Position numbers and translations under genes: made by a program. From Bacillus sp. 1NLA3E (GTDB lineage: Bacteria; Bacillota; Bacilli; Bacillales; Cytobacillaceae), in the NCBI RefSeq assembly GCF_000242895.2, contig NC_021171.1, positions 716,001 to 780,000 on the forward strand: a DNA stretch of 64,000 bases, in the 5' to 3' direction. Shown piece after piece: positions 1 to 8,440 of the stretch. Within the stretch, counting starts at the first letter, position 1. Each line of letters starts with the position of its first letter. Below the pieces are notes generated by a model, which made no database searches, was not told the origin of the DNA, and worked only from the letters and a program-made list of their open reading frames with translations.

Positions 1-51
1 GAGTTCGAGGTAAGACTAATAGAACGGCAATCAACTAGGATTATGGGGTGA
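1..51 (+). CDS. rbsR: RbsR C-terminus (partial)
   Basis: Frame 1 is open from the window edge to TGA at 49-51 and encodes 16 residues ending LIERQSTRIMG. An 'ERQST' tail is usual for LacI-family repressors, and rbsR lies directly upstream of rbsK in Bacillus ribose operons. This is therefore most likely the last 16 codons of the ribose operon repressor. The call rests on a very short sequence and on context. The DNA-binding part and any promoter lie outside the window. Confidence 0.65.
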   Translation, partial: EFEVRLIERQSTRIMG

Positions 52-56
52 ACAAT

Positions 57-956
57 ATGACAAATAAGAAAATTACTGTTATAGGCAGCATTAATATGGA
101 TCTTGTCACCAAAACAAATCAAATTCCAAAGGTAGGGGAAACTCTCATTGGTGAGGCGTTTCATACCATTCCTGGTGGAAAAGGAGCAAATCAAGCAGTG
201 GCAGCAGCTCGTTTAGGCTCAGACGTAACCCTTATTGGTTGCGTTGGGGCTGACTCCTTTGGTGTCGAGTTAACAAAGCATTTATACAACCAAAGCATTA
301 ATACAGAAAATGTGGAACCGGTTACAGATTGTTCTACCGGAATTGCTTCTATCACTTTATCTAATGGGGATAATAGTATTATTGTGGTTCCTGGTGCTAA
401 TTACGCTGTAACTACAGATTTTGTGGCTAAGCATGAAGAAGTAATTGCCAACAGCGATATTTTACTTTTGCAGCTTGAAATACCTTTGGAGAGTGTAATT
501 ATGGCGGCAGAACTTGCCCGTAAGCATGATGTCCTGATCATTTTAAATCCTGCGCCTATCCAACCGCTACCGAAGTCTCTGTTAAAAATGGTGGACTACT
601 TGACGCCTAATGAGCATGAACAGGAGTTACTTCTTACTTCATGTGACTGGACCGCAGAAGAACTCAGGGAAATTAAAGAAAAATGTATTGTTACTAAAGG
701 ATCAAAGGGAGTTTCCCTTTTTAAAGATGGTGAAATACAGCTTCCAAGTTATAAGGTAGAGGCTGTTGATACAACTGGTGCAGGGGATTCCTTTAATGGT
801 GCACTAGCCTATTCATTGAGCAACGGTGCAAACCTTGAGGAAGCGTGTAGGTTTGCAAATATAGTTGGGGCAATCTCTGTAACAAAATTAGGTGCCCAAA
901 GTGGTATGCCAACCATTCAAGAGGTTGAGTTATTTTTACAATCACAGAAAGGGTGA
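57..956 (+). CDS. rbsK: Ribokinase
   Basis: ATP-dependent phosphorylation of D-ribose to ribose-5-phosphate in the cytoplasm. A PfkB-family protein of 299 aa. The N-terminal sugar-kinase signature is around residues 40-50 (GGKGANQAVAA) and the C-terminal signature is at 238-244 (DTTGAGD), with D244 the expected catalytic base. I chose ATG 57, which has GGGGTG six bases upstream, over an in-frame GTG at 48 that lies inside this Shine-Dalgarno site and overlaps rbsR. It is followed six bases later by rbsD. The order rbsR-K-D-A-C-B is the standard Bacillus ribose uptake operon. Confidence 0.95.
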   Translation: MTNKKITVIGSINMDLVTKTNQIPKVGETLIGEAFHTIPGGKGANQAVAAARLGSDVTLIGCVGADSFGVELTKHLYNQSINTENVEPVTDCSTGIASITLSNGDNSIIVVPGANYAVTTDFVAKHEEVIANSDILLLQLEIPLESVIMAAELARKHDVLIILNPAPIQPLPKSLLKMVDYLTPNEHEQELLLTSCDWTAEELREIKEKCIVTKGSKGVSLFKDGEIQLPSYKVEAVDTTGAGDSFNGALAYSLSNGANLEEACRFANIVGAISVTKLGAQSGMPTIQEVELFLQSQKG

Positions 957-962
957 ACGAAG

Positions 963-1358
963 ATGAAAAAACAAGGGATTTTAAACAGCCACATTTCTGA
1001 AGTCCTTTCAAGAATGGGCCATACAGATACTATTGTGATTGGTGATTGTGGACTACCAATTCCAGATGGGACGATTCGAATTGATCTAGCAATTAAGCTA
1101 GGGAATCCATCTTTCATGGAAGTACTAGAAGCAGTGTTCCAGGATATGGCAGTCGAAAAACTGACACTTGCTAATGAAATAAAAGAATTTAACCCAAATG
1201 TTATGAGTGAAGTATTAGCTTTGACTAATGGAATTCCAGCTCAATATATGTCCCACGAACAGTTCAAGGAAGAAACGAAAAAAGCAAAAGCGATTATTCG
1301 CACTGGGGAGGCAACTCCTTTTGCGAATATCATCCTACATGCAGGAGTGATCTTCTAA
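963..1358 (+). CDS. rbsD: D-ribose pyranase
   Basis: Interconverts the pyranose and furanose forms of ribose so that ribokinase can use the sugar. The 131-aa length is normal for RbsD. The residues expected in the active site are visible: H20 in 'RMGHTDT' and D28 in 'GDCG'. It starts at ATG 963, just after rbsK, and ends one base before rbsA. It is clearly co-transcribed with the transporter genes. Confidence 0.96.
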   Translation: MKKQGILNSHISEVLSRMGHTDTIVIGDCGLPIPDGTIRIDLAIKLGNPSFMEVLEAVFQDMAVEKLTLANEIKEFNPNVMSEVLALTNGIPAQYMSHEQFKEETKKAKAIIRTGEATPFANIILHAGVIF

Positions 1359-1359
1359 C

Positions 1360-2856
1360 ATGAGCATAAAACCAGTAATCGAAATGAAAGGAATCAGTAA
1401 GGCATTTTCTGGAAATAAGGTCTTAGAAAGTGTTGAGTTCACGATTTTACAGGGTGAAGTTCATGCTTTAATGGGTGAGAATGGTGCTGGGAAATCAACC
1501 CTTATGAAAATTTTGACCGGTATTTATGAACGTGATGCTGGAACGATATCGCTTAACGGAAAAGAGGTTCATTTTAAAAATGCTAAAGAGGCAGAAAATG
1601 CCGGCATTGCTGTTATTCATCAGGAGTTAAATATTATTCCCTATTTAACAGTTGCCGAAAATATGTTTCTTGGCAAAGAGCTAACTGTTGGGAAGTTAGG
1701 GATTACTAGAGATAAAGAAATGAGACAAAAGACAAGAGAATATTTGAATCGTTTAGGGATCGATATTGACCCTGCAATGGAAGCGGGTCAACTTTCAGTA
1801 GGGCAGCAGCAGATGATTGAAATCGCCCGTGCCGTTGCTGCAAAAACTGAAGTTTTAGTCATGGATGAACCAACCGCAGCCCTGACTGAACGAGAAATAA
1901 AAGCATTATTTAAAGTTATCTCTTCTTTGAAAAATGAAGGTGTTGGAATTGTCTATATATCCCACAGAATGGAAGAGATTTTTGAAATATGTGATCGAAT
2001 TTCGGTTCTGCGTGATGGACAATTTATCGGAGTCAAAGAGGTTTCTAATACTTCATTTGATGAAATCGTCAAAATGATGGTGGGACGCCAGCTTGGTGAC
2101 CGCTATCCAGAACGTGATACTGTAATTGGTGCAGAAAGATTAAAAGTGGAGGGCCTAACCTGTAAGGGTAGCTTTGAAAACATTAGCTTTTCCGTCAACC
2201 AAGGTGAAATTTTAGGTGTTGCCGGCCTCATGGGTGCAGGTAGAACGGAAATAATGGAAGCAATCTTTGGTTTTCGCCCCATTCAAGTCGGGCAAATTTC
2301 TATTGATGGACAAGCCATTTCCATTCGGAAACCATTTGATGCAATTCGAGCTGGAATCGGGTTTATTACGGAGGATCGTAAGAGTGAAGGCTTAGTGCTC
2401 GGTCTGTCTGTTAGGGAAAATTTTTCGCTGACAAATTTAAATAAAATTTCCAAAAACAGCATTATTTCAAACGCAGAGGAATTGAGTTTTGTAGATGAAA
2501 TGATTGATAAGCTTCGTGTGAAGACCTCAGGTCGAGAGCAAATCGTGAAATCACTAAGCGGAGGAAACCAACAGAAAATAGTCATTGGTAAATGGCTTGG
2601 GATTAATCCAAAAATATTAATATTAGATGAGCCAACCCGAGGTGTAGATGTTGGTGCTAAGAAGGAAATATATCAACTTATGAATGATCTAACTAAACAG
2701 GGTGTTGCCATCATCATGGTTTCTTCTGAACTTCCTGAAATTCTTGGAATGAGTGATAGAGTCCTGGTAGTTCATGAAGGGAAAATATCTGCTGTTATTG
2801 ACAAAGCAAATGCAGATCAAGAAATCATTATGCAAGCAGCGACAGGAGGGAAATAA
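1360..2856 (+). CDS. rbsA: Ribose ABC transporter, dual ATPase
   Basis: Energises ribose import through RbsC. The 498-aa protein has two ATP-binding domains, as in the sugar CUT2 class. The first has Walker [10 protein letters not shown] at 39-47, signature LSVGQQQ and Walker B 'LVMDEPT'. The second has the degenerate Walker [10 protein letters not shown], signature LSGGNQQK and '[11 protein letters not shown]'. The degenerate second P-loop is normal for RbsA/MglA proteins. It starts two bases after the rbsD stop and ends four bases before rbsC. Confidence 0.96.
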   Translation: MSIKPVIEMKGISKAFSGNKVLESVEFTILQGEVHALMGENGAGKSTLMKILTGIYERDAGTISLNGKEVHFKNAKEAENAGIAVIHQELNIIPYLTVAENMFLGKELTVGKLGITRDKEMRQKTREYLNRLGIDIDPAMEAGQLSVGQQQMIEIARAVAAKTEVLVMDEPTAALTEREIKALFKVISSLKNEGVGIVYISHRMEEIFEICDRISVLRDGQFIGVKEVSNTSFDEIVKMMVGRQLGDRYPERDTVIGAERLKVEGLTCKGSFENISFSVNQGEILGVAGLMGAGRTEIMEAIFGFRPIQVGQISIDGQAISIRKPFDAIRAGIGFITEDRKSEGLVLGLSVRENFSLTNLNKISKNSIISNAEELSFVDEMIDKLRVKTSGREQIVKSLSGGNQQKIVIGKWLGINPKILILDEPTRGVDVGAKKEIYQLMNDLTKQGVAIIMVSSELPEILGMSDRVLVVHEGKISAVIDKANADQEIIMQAATGGK

Positions 2857-2860
2857 TATC

Positions 2861-3805
2861 ATGAAGTCCAATAATTCGATAACGAATCAATTGCAGAAAC
2901 TTGGGCCATTAGTAGGGTTAGCTATTATTACTGTCATCCTATCGGTTATTAGTCCAAGCTTCCTAACTTTGGATAATCTTTTTAATGTGTTACGTCAAGT
3001 ATCGATCAACGCTCTAATAGCTTTTGGGATGACCTTTGTAATTTTAACGGGGGGAATAGACTTATCTGTTGGTTCAATCCTGGCGCTTTCATCCGCGTTA
3101 ACTGCTGGTATGCTTGCAAATGGAATAGATCCAATCCTAGCGATTATATTAGGATTACTAGCAGGAGCACTTATGGGGTCAATAAACGGCTTGATTATTA
3201 CAAAAGGTAAGGTTGCTCCATTTATAGCTACATTAGCAACGATGACTATTTTTAGAGGTGCTACATTAGTCTATACAGATGGTCGTCCGATAACTGGTCT
3301 TACGGAGAGCAAGCTATTTGAAATGATGGGTAGAGGGTATCTTGGATGGATTCCTGTTCCGATTTTATGGATGCTTGCTTCTTATTTTATTCTTTACTTT
3401 ATCTTGAAAAAAACGACCTTTGGTCGCCGCGTGTATGCGATTGGTGGTAATGAAGAAGCTTCTATTTTGTCAGGAATTCGTGTAGATAGGGTAAAACTAT
3501 GGGTGTATTCCATTACTGGTACACTTGCAGCCCTTGCTGGTATTATCCTTGCATCACGGTTGAATTCCTCTCAGCCGACTGCAGGTGCAGCCTATGAACT
3601 AGACGCCATTGCCGCAGTTGTTCTAGGTGGGACAAGCCTTTCCGGTGGGAAGGGATGGATTTTTGGAACATTGGTAGGGGCCCTCATAATTGGGGTTTTA
3701 AATAATGGTTTAAATTTAATGAATGTGAGCTCCTTTTATCAGCAGGTCGTTAAAGGAGGTGTTATTTTACTAGCAGTCCTACTTGATCGCAAGAAAACAG
3801 CATAA
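2861..3805 (+). CDS. rbsC: Ribose ABC transporter permease
   Basis: Membrane channel subunit of the ribose importer, 314 aa with many hydrophobic helices and the CUT2 permease motif region 'GGIDLSVGSILALSS'. The start is ATG 2861, preceded by GGAGGG at 2845-2850. Longer in-frame starts would run back through rbsA. It should work as a dimer with RbsA and receive ribose from RbsB. Confidence 0.95.
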   Translation: MKSNNSITNQLQKLGPLVGLAIITVILSVISPSFLTLDNLFNVLRQVSINALIAFGMTFVILTGGIDLSVGSILALSSALTAGMLANGIDPILAIILGLLAGALMGSINGLIITKGKVAPFIATLATMTIFRGATLVYTDGRPITGLTESKLFEMMGRGYLGWIPVPILWMLASYFILYFILKKTTFGRRVYAIGGNEEASILSGIRVDRVKLWVYSITGTLAALAGIILASRLNSSQPTAGAAYELDAIAAVVLGGTSLSGGKGWIFGTLVGALIIGVLNNGLNLMNVSSFYQQVVKGGVILLAVLLDRKKTA

Positions 3806-3836
3806 CAGCATAATTATAATAGGGGGTCATTTTTCG

Positions 3837-4769
3837 ATGAAAAAGCTTTTTAAAGGATTATTATTTTTCTCACTTATGATGGTGTTACTTGTAGGTTGTT
3901 CAACAAAAGCTCCACAAACCTCTGATTCAAAAAAAGAGGATAAAAAGGATGATACAGTTAAAATTGGTTTATCCATTTCAACTTTAAATAACCCATTCTT
4001 TGTTTCATTAAAAGAAGGTGCTGAAGCAGAAGCAAAGGCTAAAGGAGCAGATATCATTGTTGTTGATGCTCAAAATGATTCCGCTAAGCAAGTTAGTGAT
4101 ATTGAAGATTTAATTCAAAAAGGTATTGATGTATTACTTGTAAACCCAACTGACTCAGCGGCAGTAACAGCTGCAATCGAGTCTGCAAACAGTGCAAACA
4201 TTCCAGTAATTACAGTTGACCGTAGCGCTGAAGGTGGAGAAGTAGTGGCTCACATTGCTTCTGATAACGTGGCTGGTGGTAAAATGGCCGGAGACTTTAT
4301 TTTAGAAAAGCTTGAAAAAAAGGGCAAAGTTGTTGAGTTAGAAGGAATTGCAGGATCTTCAGCTGCTCGTGAGCGCGGAGAAGGCTTCCATAAATCAATT
4401 GATCCAGTATCTGACATTAAAGTCGTTGCAAAACAAGCAGCAGACTTTGATCGCGCAAAAGGATTATCAGTTATGGAAAACATTCTACAAGCTAACAAAG
4501 ACATTAAAGCGGTCTTTGCTCATAACGATGAAATGGCTTTAGGTGCTGTTGAAGCATTAGAAGCTGCAGGCTTAAAAGATGTAATTGTTGTAGGTTTTGA
4601 TGCAAATGAGGATGCCGTAAAAGCAGTTGAAGCTGGAACTATGGCTGCAACAGTAGCACAAAAGCCTACTATTATTGGACAACAAGGTGTCACTACTGCT
4701 ATAAAGGTCGCTGCTGGTGAAAAAGTTGATAAATTTATTCCAGTTGCATTGGAATTAATTAAAAAATAA
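3837..4769 (+). CDS. rbsB: Ribose-binding lipoprotein
   Basis: Extracellular ribose receptor anchored to the membrane as a lipoprotein. The 310-aa product starts with a lipoprotein signal peptide ending in the lipobox LVGC (Cys21), followed by a Ser/Lys/Asp-rich linker and a periplasmic-binding-protein type 1 fold ('LSISTLNNPFF', 'FAHNDEMALGAVEA'). ATG 3837 follows AGGGGGTC. It is the last gene of the operon, with a strong terminator 14 bases downstream. Confidence 0.96.
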   Translation: MKKLFKGLLFFSLMMVLLVGCSTKAPQTSDSKKEDKKDDTVKIGLSISTLNNPFFVSLKEGAEAEAKAKGADIIVVDAQNDSAKQVSDIEDLIQKGIDVLLVNPTDSAAVTAAIESANSANIPVITVDRSAEGGEVVAHIASDNVAGGKMAGDFILEKLEKKGKVVELEGIAGSSAARERGEGFHKSIDPVSDIKVVAKQAADFDRAKGLSVMENILQANKDIKAVFAHNDEMALGAVEALEAAGLKDVIVVGFDANEDAVKAVEAGTMAATVAQKPTIIGQQGVTTAIKVAAGEKVDKFIPVALELIKK

Positions 4770-4782
4770 TAGCTGTTTCGAC

Positions 4783-4822
4783 CACAAAGGCTACCAGAAA
4801 TCTGGTGGCCTTTGTGTTGTTT
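4783..4822 (+). terminator. Terminator of the rbs operon
   Basis: Long hairpin with arms CACAAAGGC and GCCTTTGTG, extended inward by ACCAG/CTGGT, followed by TTGTTT. It lies directly after rbsB. Confidence 0.85.
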
Positions 4823-4857
4823 AAGAGATAATAACGTACTCATTTATGGAATTAAAA

Positions 4858-4909
4858 GGTGACTGACCTCCAGAGCACTAGCGCTTTAACGCGTCGGGGG
4901 TCAGGCACC
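4858..4909. repeat. Family A palindromic repeat, copy A1
   Basis: The right arm GGGGGTCAGGCACC (to 4909) is identical to that of copy A3. The left arm GGTGACTGACCTCC is an imperfect partner. The middle has the family core 'CTTTAACGCG'. It lies between rbsB and the 3' end of the DUF3784-type gene. Confidence 0.8.
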
Positions 4910-4927
4910 ACTTTGTGTTTTAAAGCA

Positions 4928-5683
4928 TTAAAGCGTCGCTGGGGAGTTTTCTTTATTGTGTTGATTGAATTTTGCTGTTATTTCATCATACCATTTCTGG
5001 GTATTATCAGAGCTGGCACTGTTTATGAAGATTTTCTTGTTTTTTAATTCGATGTAAAGGATGGGAGAAGAGCCTTTCTGGATAAACAGTAAGCTACTAC
5101 CATACCCTTTTACTTTGAAATACCCTTTGTCCATTGTTGATAGGCCGCATCCATTTTGTTTCCAGGTTACTTCGGGCATTTTCTCCAGCATTTCAATTTT
5201 CTGTATATCGTTAATCTTCCACTCGTCACCATATATTCCAGTGATTTCAAAGCTGTCCTTTTGGGTGATTAAGTCATAATCTTGATAACCAAAAAACATG
5301 AGGACAACGACAAAGCTGTTCACGACTACAAAGAGAGTGCTGCTAATAATGTAACTCCGCTTTCGCTTCTTCTCCACTTCGTATTTAGACAAATAAATGA
5401 GTCCGCCAAGTAAAAAGACAAGCATAAAGCCGAATTGGATTTCAATAGAATATTTGAATGAAGTGAATGTCAAAGGTAGCAGTAACAGCAACCCAGTCCC
5501 TGTTAACAGCAATAATGCTCCTGTCTTCTGTAGGTAACCATTTTCAATTAATTGTTGCTGTTCTTCTTTCGGGCGTGTCGCAAAACCAGAAAGGAGCCAA
5601 TATGCTTTTTTCTTCCGAAGAGCCCACCCCATAATTAAAAATAATAAAACCAGAAATAGTTGAATACCAAAAAGGAACCACAT
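4928..5683 (-). CDS. DUF3784-like membrane protein with C-terminal soluble domain
   Basis: Function unknown. The 251-aa product has an N-terminal helix, a 'LLSGFATRPKEE' segment typical of DUF3784 proteins, three or four further hydrophobic segments up to about residue 135, and a soluble C-terminal part that looks like a bacterial PH-like domain. I chose the ATG at 5683, whose mRNA has GGGAGGA upstream, over an in-frame TTG 15 bases earlier that lies within this site. It stands alone between repeats A1 and A2. The family assignment comes from sequence appearance only. Confidence 0.6.
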   Translation of the reverse strand: MWFLFGIQLFLVLLFLIMGWALRKKKAYWLLSGFATRPKEEQQQLIENGYLQKTGALLLLTGTGLLLLLPLTFTSFKYSIEIQFGFMLVFLLGGLIYLSKYEVEKKRKRSYIISSTLFVVVNSFVVVLMFFGYQDYDLITQKDSFEITGIYGDEWKINDIQKIEMLEKMPEVTWKQNGCGLSTMDKGYFKVKGYGSSLLFIQKGSSPILYIELKNKKIFINSASSDNTQKWYDEITAKFNQHNKENSPATL

Positions 5684-5776
5684 AAAGAGTCCTCCCAAAA
5701 AACTTTTATTTTGGATATGGAAGATCCAATCTGTTAATTAAATTATATATCTTTATGAAAATATTTGTTTAAATAT

Positions 5777-5828
5777 GTGTCTGGATCTCTGGTGGTTTAG
5801 CGCCTTAACACGTTGTGGGTCAGGCACC
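5777..5828. repeat. Family A palindromic repeat, copy A2 (decayed)
   Basis: The right arm GTGGGTCAGGCACC (to 5828) matches A1, A3 and A4 with one or two changes. The left arm is degraded. The core 'CCTTAACACGTT' resembles the 'TTTAACGCG' of the other copies. It lies upstream of the marR promoter. Confidence 0.7.
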
Positions 5829-5893
5829 TTTTTGTGTGTTGTTCATATTCAGTTCATATTGATTTAGTATTGTAATGTTGTAGTTTTTATATA

Positions 5894-5968
5894 TTGACTC
5901 TTGGCATAATCCGCAATATACTTAGGTGTATTAAATATTAGGTAACCTAATTATTATTATACCTAAGT
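5894..5968 (+). promoter_or_regulatory. marR promoter with overlapping palindromic operator
   Basis: A sigma-A promoter is visible: TTGACT (5894-5899), 17-bp spacer, TATACT (5917-5922). Overlapping and following the -10 box is a nested inverted-repeat array: ACTTAGGT (5920-5927), the perfect palindrome TTAGGTAACCTAA (5938-5950) and ACCTAAGT (5961-5968), the exact reverse complement of the first half-site. Binding there would block transcription, so autoregulation by the adjacent MarR protein is likely. The factor is inferred from position. Confidence 0.8.
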
Positions 5969-5975
5969 AAATGAG

Positions 5976-6440
5976 GTGCTTAAAATAGAGGATTATAATC
6001 AAAAATTGGCACAGGAGCTGTTATCGACTTTTAGGAAGTTTCCAAAGATCATGGTAAATCGCAGAAAGAGCACTGTACAAAAAAGAAGTGAAATTATGGT
6101 GCTGTTTTGTATAAAAAAATCCGGTGAAACCGAGATGAAGGTTTCAGAAATAAGCCGCATACTTCAGGTTAAAGCACCAACGGTTACACAACTAGTCAAC
6201 GAATTAGAAAATAGGGGACAAGTTGAAAGGATAACTCGTTCTTCTGACCGCCGCTCCGTATGGATCAAAATAACGGAAGAGGGAGAAAAGGTTATCGAGA
6301 AAGCCGAGGAGGAGATTCGCAGCACTTACAGTGGTTTAATAGACTACCTTGGTGAAGAAGAAAGCAGAATGCTGATTGCCTCATTGGACAAAGTATACGC
6401 GTTTTTTTTAAAGCGTATGGATGAGGAAAATTTAGAATAA
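5976..6440 (+). CDS. MarR-family transcriptional regulator
   Basis: Winged-helix regulator of 154 aa. The recognition region is 'MKVSEISRILQVKAPTVTQLVNELENRG', followed by the wing 'RSSDRRSVWIKITEEGEK' (quoted in two parts). It probably represses itself and the downstream ABC exporter genes, because a palindromic operator overlaps its promoter and the exporter follows in the same direction. Start GTG 5976 is used because the only nearby ATG (5971) runs into a stop. The Shine-Dalgarno site is weak, so a slightly later start (TTG 6006) is possible. The inducer is unknown. Confidence 0.88.
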   Translation: MLKIEDYNQKLAQELLSTFRKFPKIMVNRRKSTVQKRSEIMVLFCIKKSGETEMKVSEISRILQVKAPTVTQLVNELENRGQVERITRSSDRRSVWIKITEEGEKVIEKAEEEIRSTYSGLIDYLGEEESRMLIASLDKVYAFFLKRMDEENLE

Positions 6441-6490
6441 ATGCAGATATTTTAGCTAATTGAGTTACTCGAGTCAACTATTTAAGAAAA

Positions 6491-6678
6491 GGCTGTGTTA
6501 AAGCTCAATGTTGGTTTTTTGTACAATGTTGATTGGAGTGGAAGGCACGAAGACTCCTGCGGGAGCAGCGGGACAGGTGAGACCCCACAGGCGCCTAAGC
6601 GCCGAGGAGGCTCACCGCCCGCCCCTAAGGTGCGCGAGTGCCTGGAACGGAAATCAACATTCTAGTTTAACAAAGCCT
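6491..6678. repeat. Family B ~188-bp element, copy B1
   Basis: Almost identical to 37972-38157. The ends form an imperfect inverted repeat: GGCTGTGTTAAA at the left, TTTAACAAAGCC at the right. The GC-rich interior (for example GACTCCTGCGGGAG and GGCGCCTAAGCGCC) can fold into hairpins. It carries no convincing gene. It sits between marR and the first exporter gene, so a transcript from the marR promoter must cross it. Confidence 0.85.
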
Positions 6679-6712
6679 AAGAAAAAGAATAACCGATTGG
6701 AGATGGCGTAAC

Positions 6713-8440
6713 GTGCTGAAATTACTCAGGACTTTAAAAGCATTCAAGTTTCAAGTCGCACTGGTTTTTCTCTTTGTGTTTTTGCAGACATTATCTGATT
6801 TATATTTGCCAAAATTAATGTCGCATATTATTGATAAAGGAGTAGTGACTGGAGATAAGGATTATATATGGAGGATTGGCGGAATCATGCTGTTAGTTGC
6901 AGCGGGAGGACTGGTTTGTACTGTCCTTGTAAGCTTTTTATCAGCAAAGGTTTCTGCTGGCTTTGGAAGGAATACACGCAAGCAGGTATTTACACATGTA
7001 GAAAACTTTTCTTTACAGGAGTTTGACAAAATTGGAACAGCGTCTCTTATTACGAGAACGACAAATGACATTACTCAAGTACAAAACGTGTTAGTGATGA
7101 TGCTTAGGATGATGATTTGGGCACCATTTATGGCGATTGGTGGCATTTTTATGGCTGTAAATCAAGATGCTGAGCTCTCATGGGTTTTTGTTGGGGTAAT
7201 ACCGGTGATTGCTCTGCTTATTTTTGGGATTATGAAAAAAGGGGTCCCGTTTTTTAAAGCTATGCAAGTAAAATTGGACCGGTTGAACCAAGTTGTTCGT
7301 GAACAATTAATGGGAATTAGGGTCATTCGCTCATTCAACCGCAGTGATTTTGAAAAAAAACGGTTTAACAAAGCTAACCTAGATTTAACTGATACTGCAG
7401 TGAAAGTTAACAGGATTATGGCCTTTATGATGCCGGCGATGATGTTAATAATGAACGTTGCAATCGTGGCGATTGTTTGGTTCGGGAGTATCCGTATTGA
7501 TAATATGGCGATGGATCTTGGCGATTTAATGGCTTTTATTCAATACGCGATGCAAATCATGATGGCTCTCGTGATGGTTTCGTTTATGTTTGTTTTAGTG
7601 CCAAGAGCTTCTGTTTCGGCAGTCAGAATTAACGAGGTTCTGGATATGAAGCCTGTTATTAAAAATAGTATTAACACAAAACTTGCAAACCAACAAAGAG
7701 GAATGGTCGAGTTTAAAGACGTTACATTCAGCTATCCAGGTGCTGAAATCCCAGCTCTCTCTCATATATCTTTTATAGCAAAACAAGGACAAACAACAGC
7801 GATAATTGGTGGGACTGGCTCAGGGAAAACCACTATGCTCAGTTTAATTCCACGTTTTTATGATATTACAGGTGGGAGTATTTTAGTGGATGGAATTGAC
7901 ATACGTGAGCAATCACAAGAAAGCTTACGTGAAAAAATAGGATATGTCCCGCAAAAGGCAGTTTTGTTCAGTGGAACGATTGCGGATAATATTCGCTATG
8001 GGAAAGAAAACGCGACTGACGAAGAAATCCGTCATGCGGCGGAAATTGCCCAAGCGACAGATTTTATTTTGGTAAAAGAGGAAGGTTATGAATCACAAAT
8101 TTCTCAGGGCGGAACGAACGTTTCTGGTGGACAAAAACAACGCTTATCAATCGCCCGTGCATTGGTTAGAAAGCCGGAGATCTATTTATTTGACGATAGT
8201 TTCTCAGCATTAGATTTAAAGACTGATGCAAAATTGCGTGCTGCTTTAAAAGGGGAAACGACTGACTCTACCGTTATCATTGTTGCACAGCGGGTTAGCA
8301 CGGTAATGAATGCAGATCAAATCATTGTACTAGAAGACGGAGAAATTTCTGGAATAGGCACCCACAAGGATTTATTAAAAAATAGTGAAGTATATCGTGA
8401 AATTGTATCTTCTCAGATGTCAGAGGAGGAGTCAGCATGA
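6713..8440 (+). CDS. ABC exporter half-transporter, degenerate-site subunit
   Basis: First subunit of a heterodimeric multidrug-type exporter (LmrCD/BmrCD/TM287-288 style). The 575-aa product has six membrane helices in the first ~310 residues and then an ATPase domain with Walker A GGTGSGKTT (about 366-374), signature VSGGQKQ, and Walker B 'IYLFDDSFSALD', where the usual catalytic Glu is Asp. That substitution marks the non-hydrolysing site in this class. GTG 6713 follows a GGAG-like site. It overlaps the next gene by four bases (ATGA), so the two are translationally coupled. Substrate unknown. Regulation by the MarR protein is inferred. Confidence 0.9.
   Translation: MLKLLRTLKAFKFQVALVFLFVFLQTLSDLYLPKLMSHIIDKGVVTGDKDYIWRIGGIMLLVAAGGLVCTVLVSFLSAKVSAGFGRNTRKQVFTHVENFSLQEFDKIGTASLITRTTNDITQVQNVLVMMLRMMIWAPFMAIGGIFMAVNQDAELSWVFVGVIPVIALLIFGIMKKGVPFFKAMQVKLDRLNQVVREQLMGIRVIRSFNRSDFEKKRFNKANLDLTDTAVKVNRIMAFMMPAMMLIMNVAIVAIVWFGSIRIDNMAMDLGDLMAFIQYAMQIMMALVMVSFMFVLVPRASVSAVRINEVLDMKPVIKNSINTKLANQQRGMVEFKDVTFSYPGAEIPALSHISFIAKQGQTTAIIGGTGSGKTTMLSLIPRFYDITGGSILVDGIDIREQSQESLREKIGYVPQKAVLFSGTIADNIRYGKENATDEEIRHAAEIAQATDFILVKEEGYESQISQGGTNVSGGQKQRLSIARALVRKPEIYLFDDSFSALDLKTDAKLRAALKGETTDSTVIIVAQRVSTVMNADQIIVLEDGEISGIGTHKDLLKNSEVYREIVSSQMSEEESA

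Noticed and set aside
48..956. rbsK start at GTG 48
   Set aside because: The GTG is inside the GGGGTG Shine-Dalgarno site and overlaps the rbsR frame; ATG 57 has ideal spacing.
6508..6711. 67-codon open frame over the family B repeat
   Set aside because: It lies almost wholly inside a non-coding repeat, its product has no protein-like pattern, and the second repeat copy does not keep the frame.
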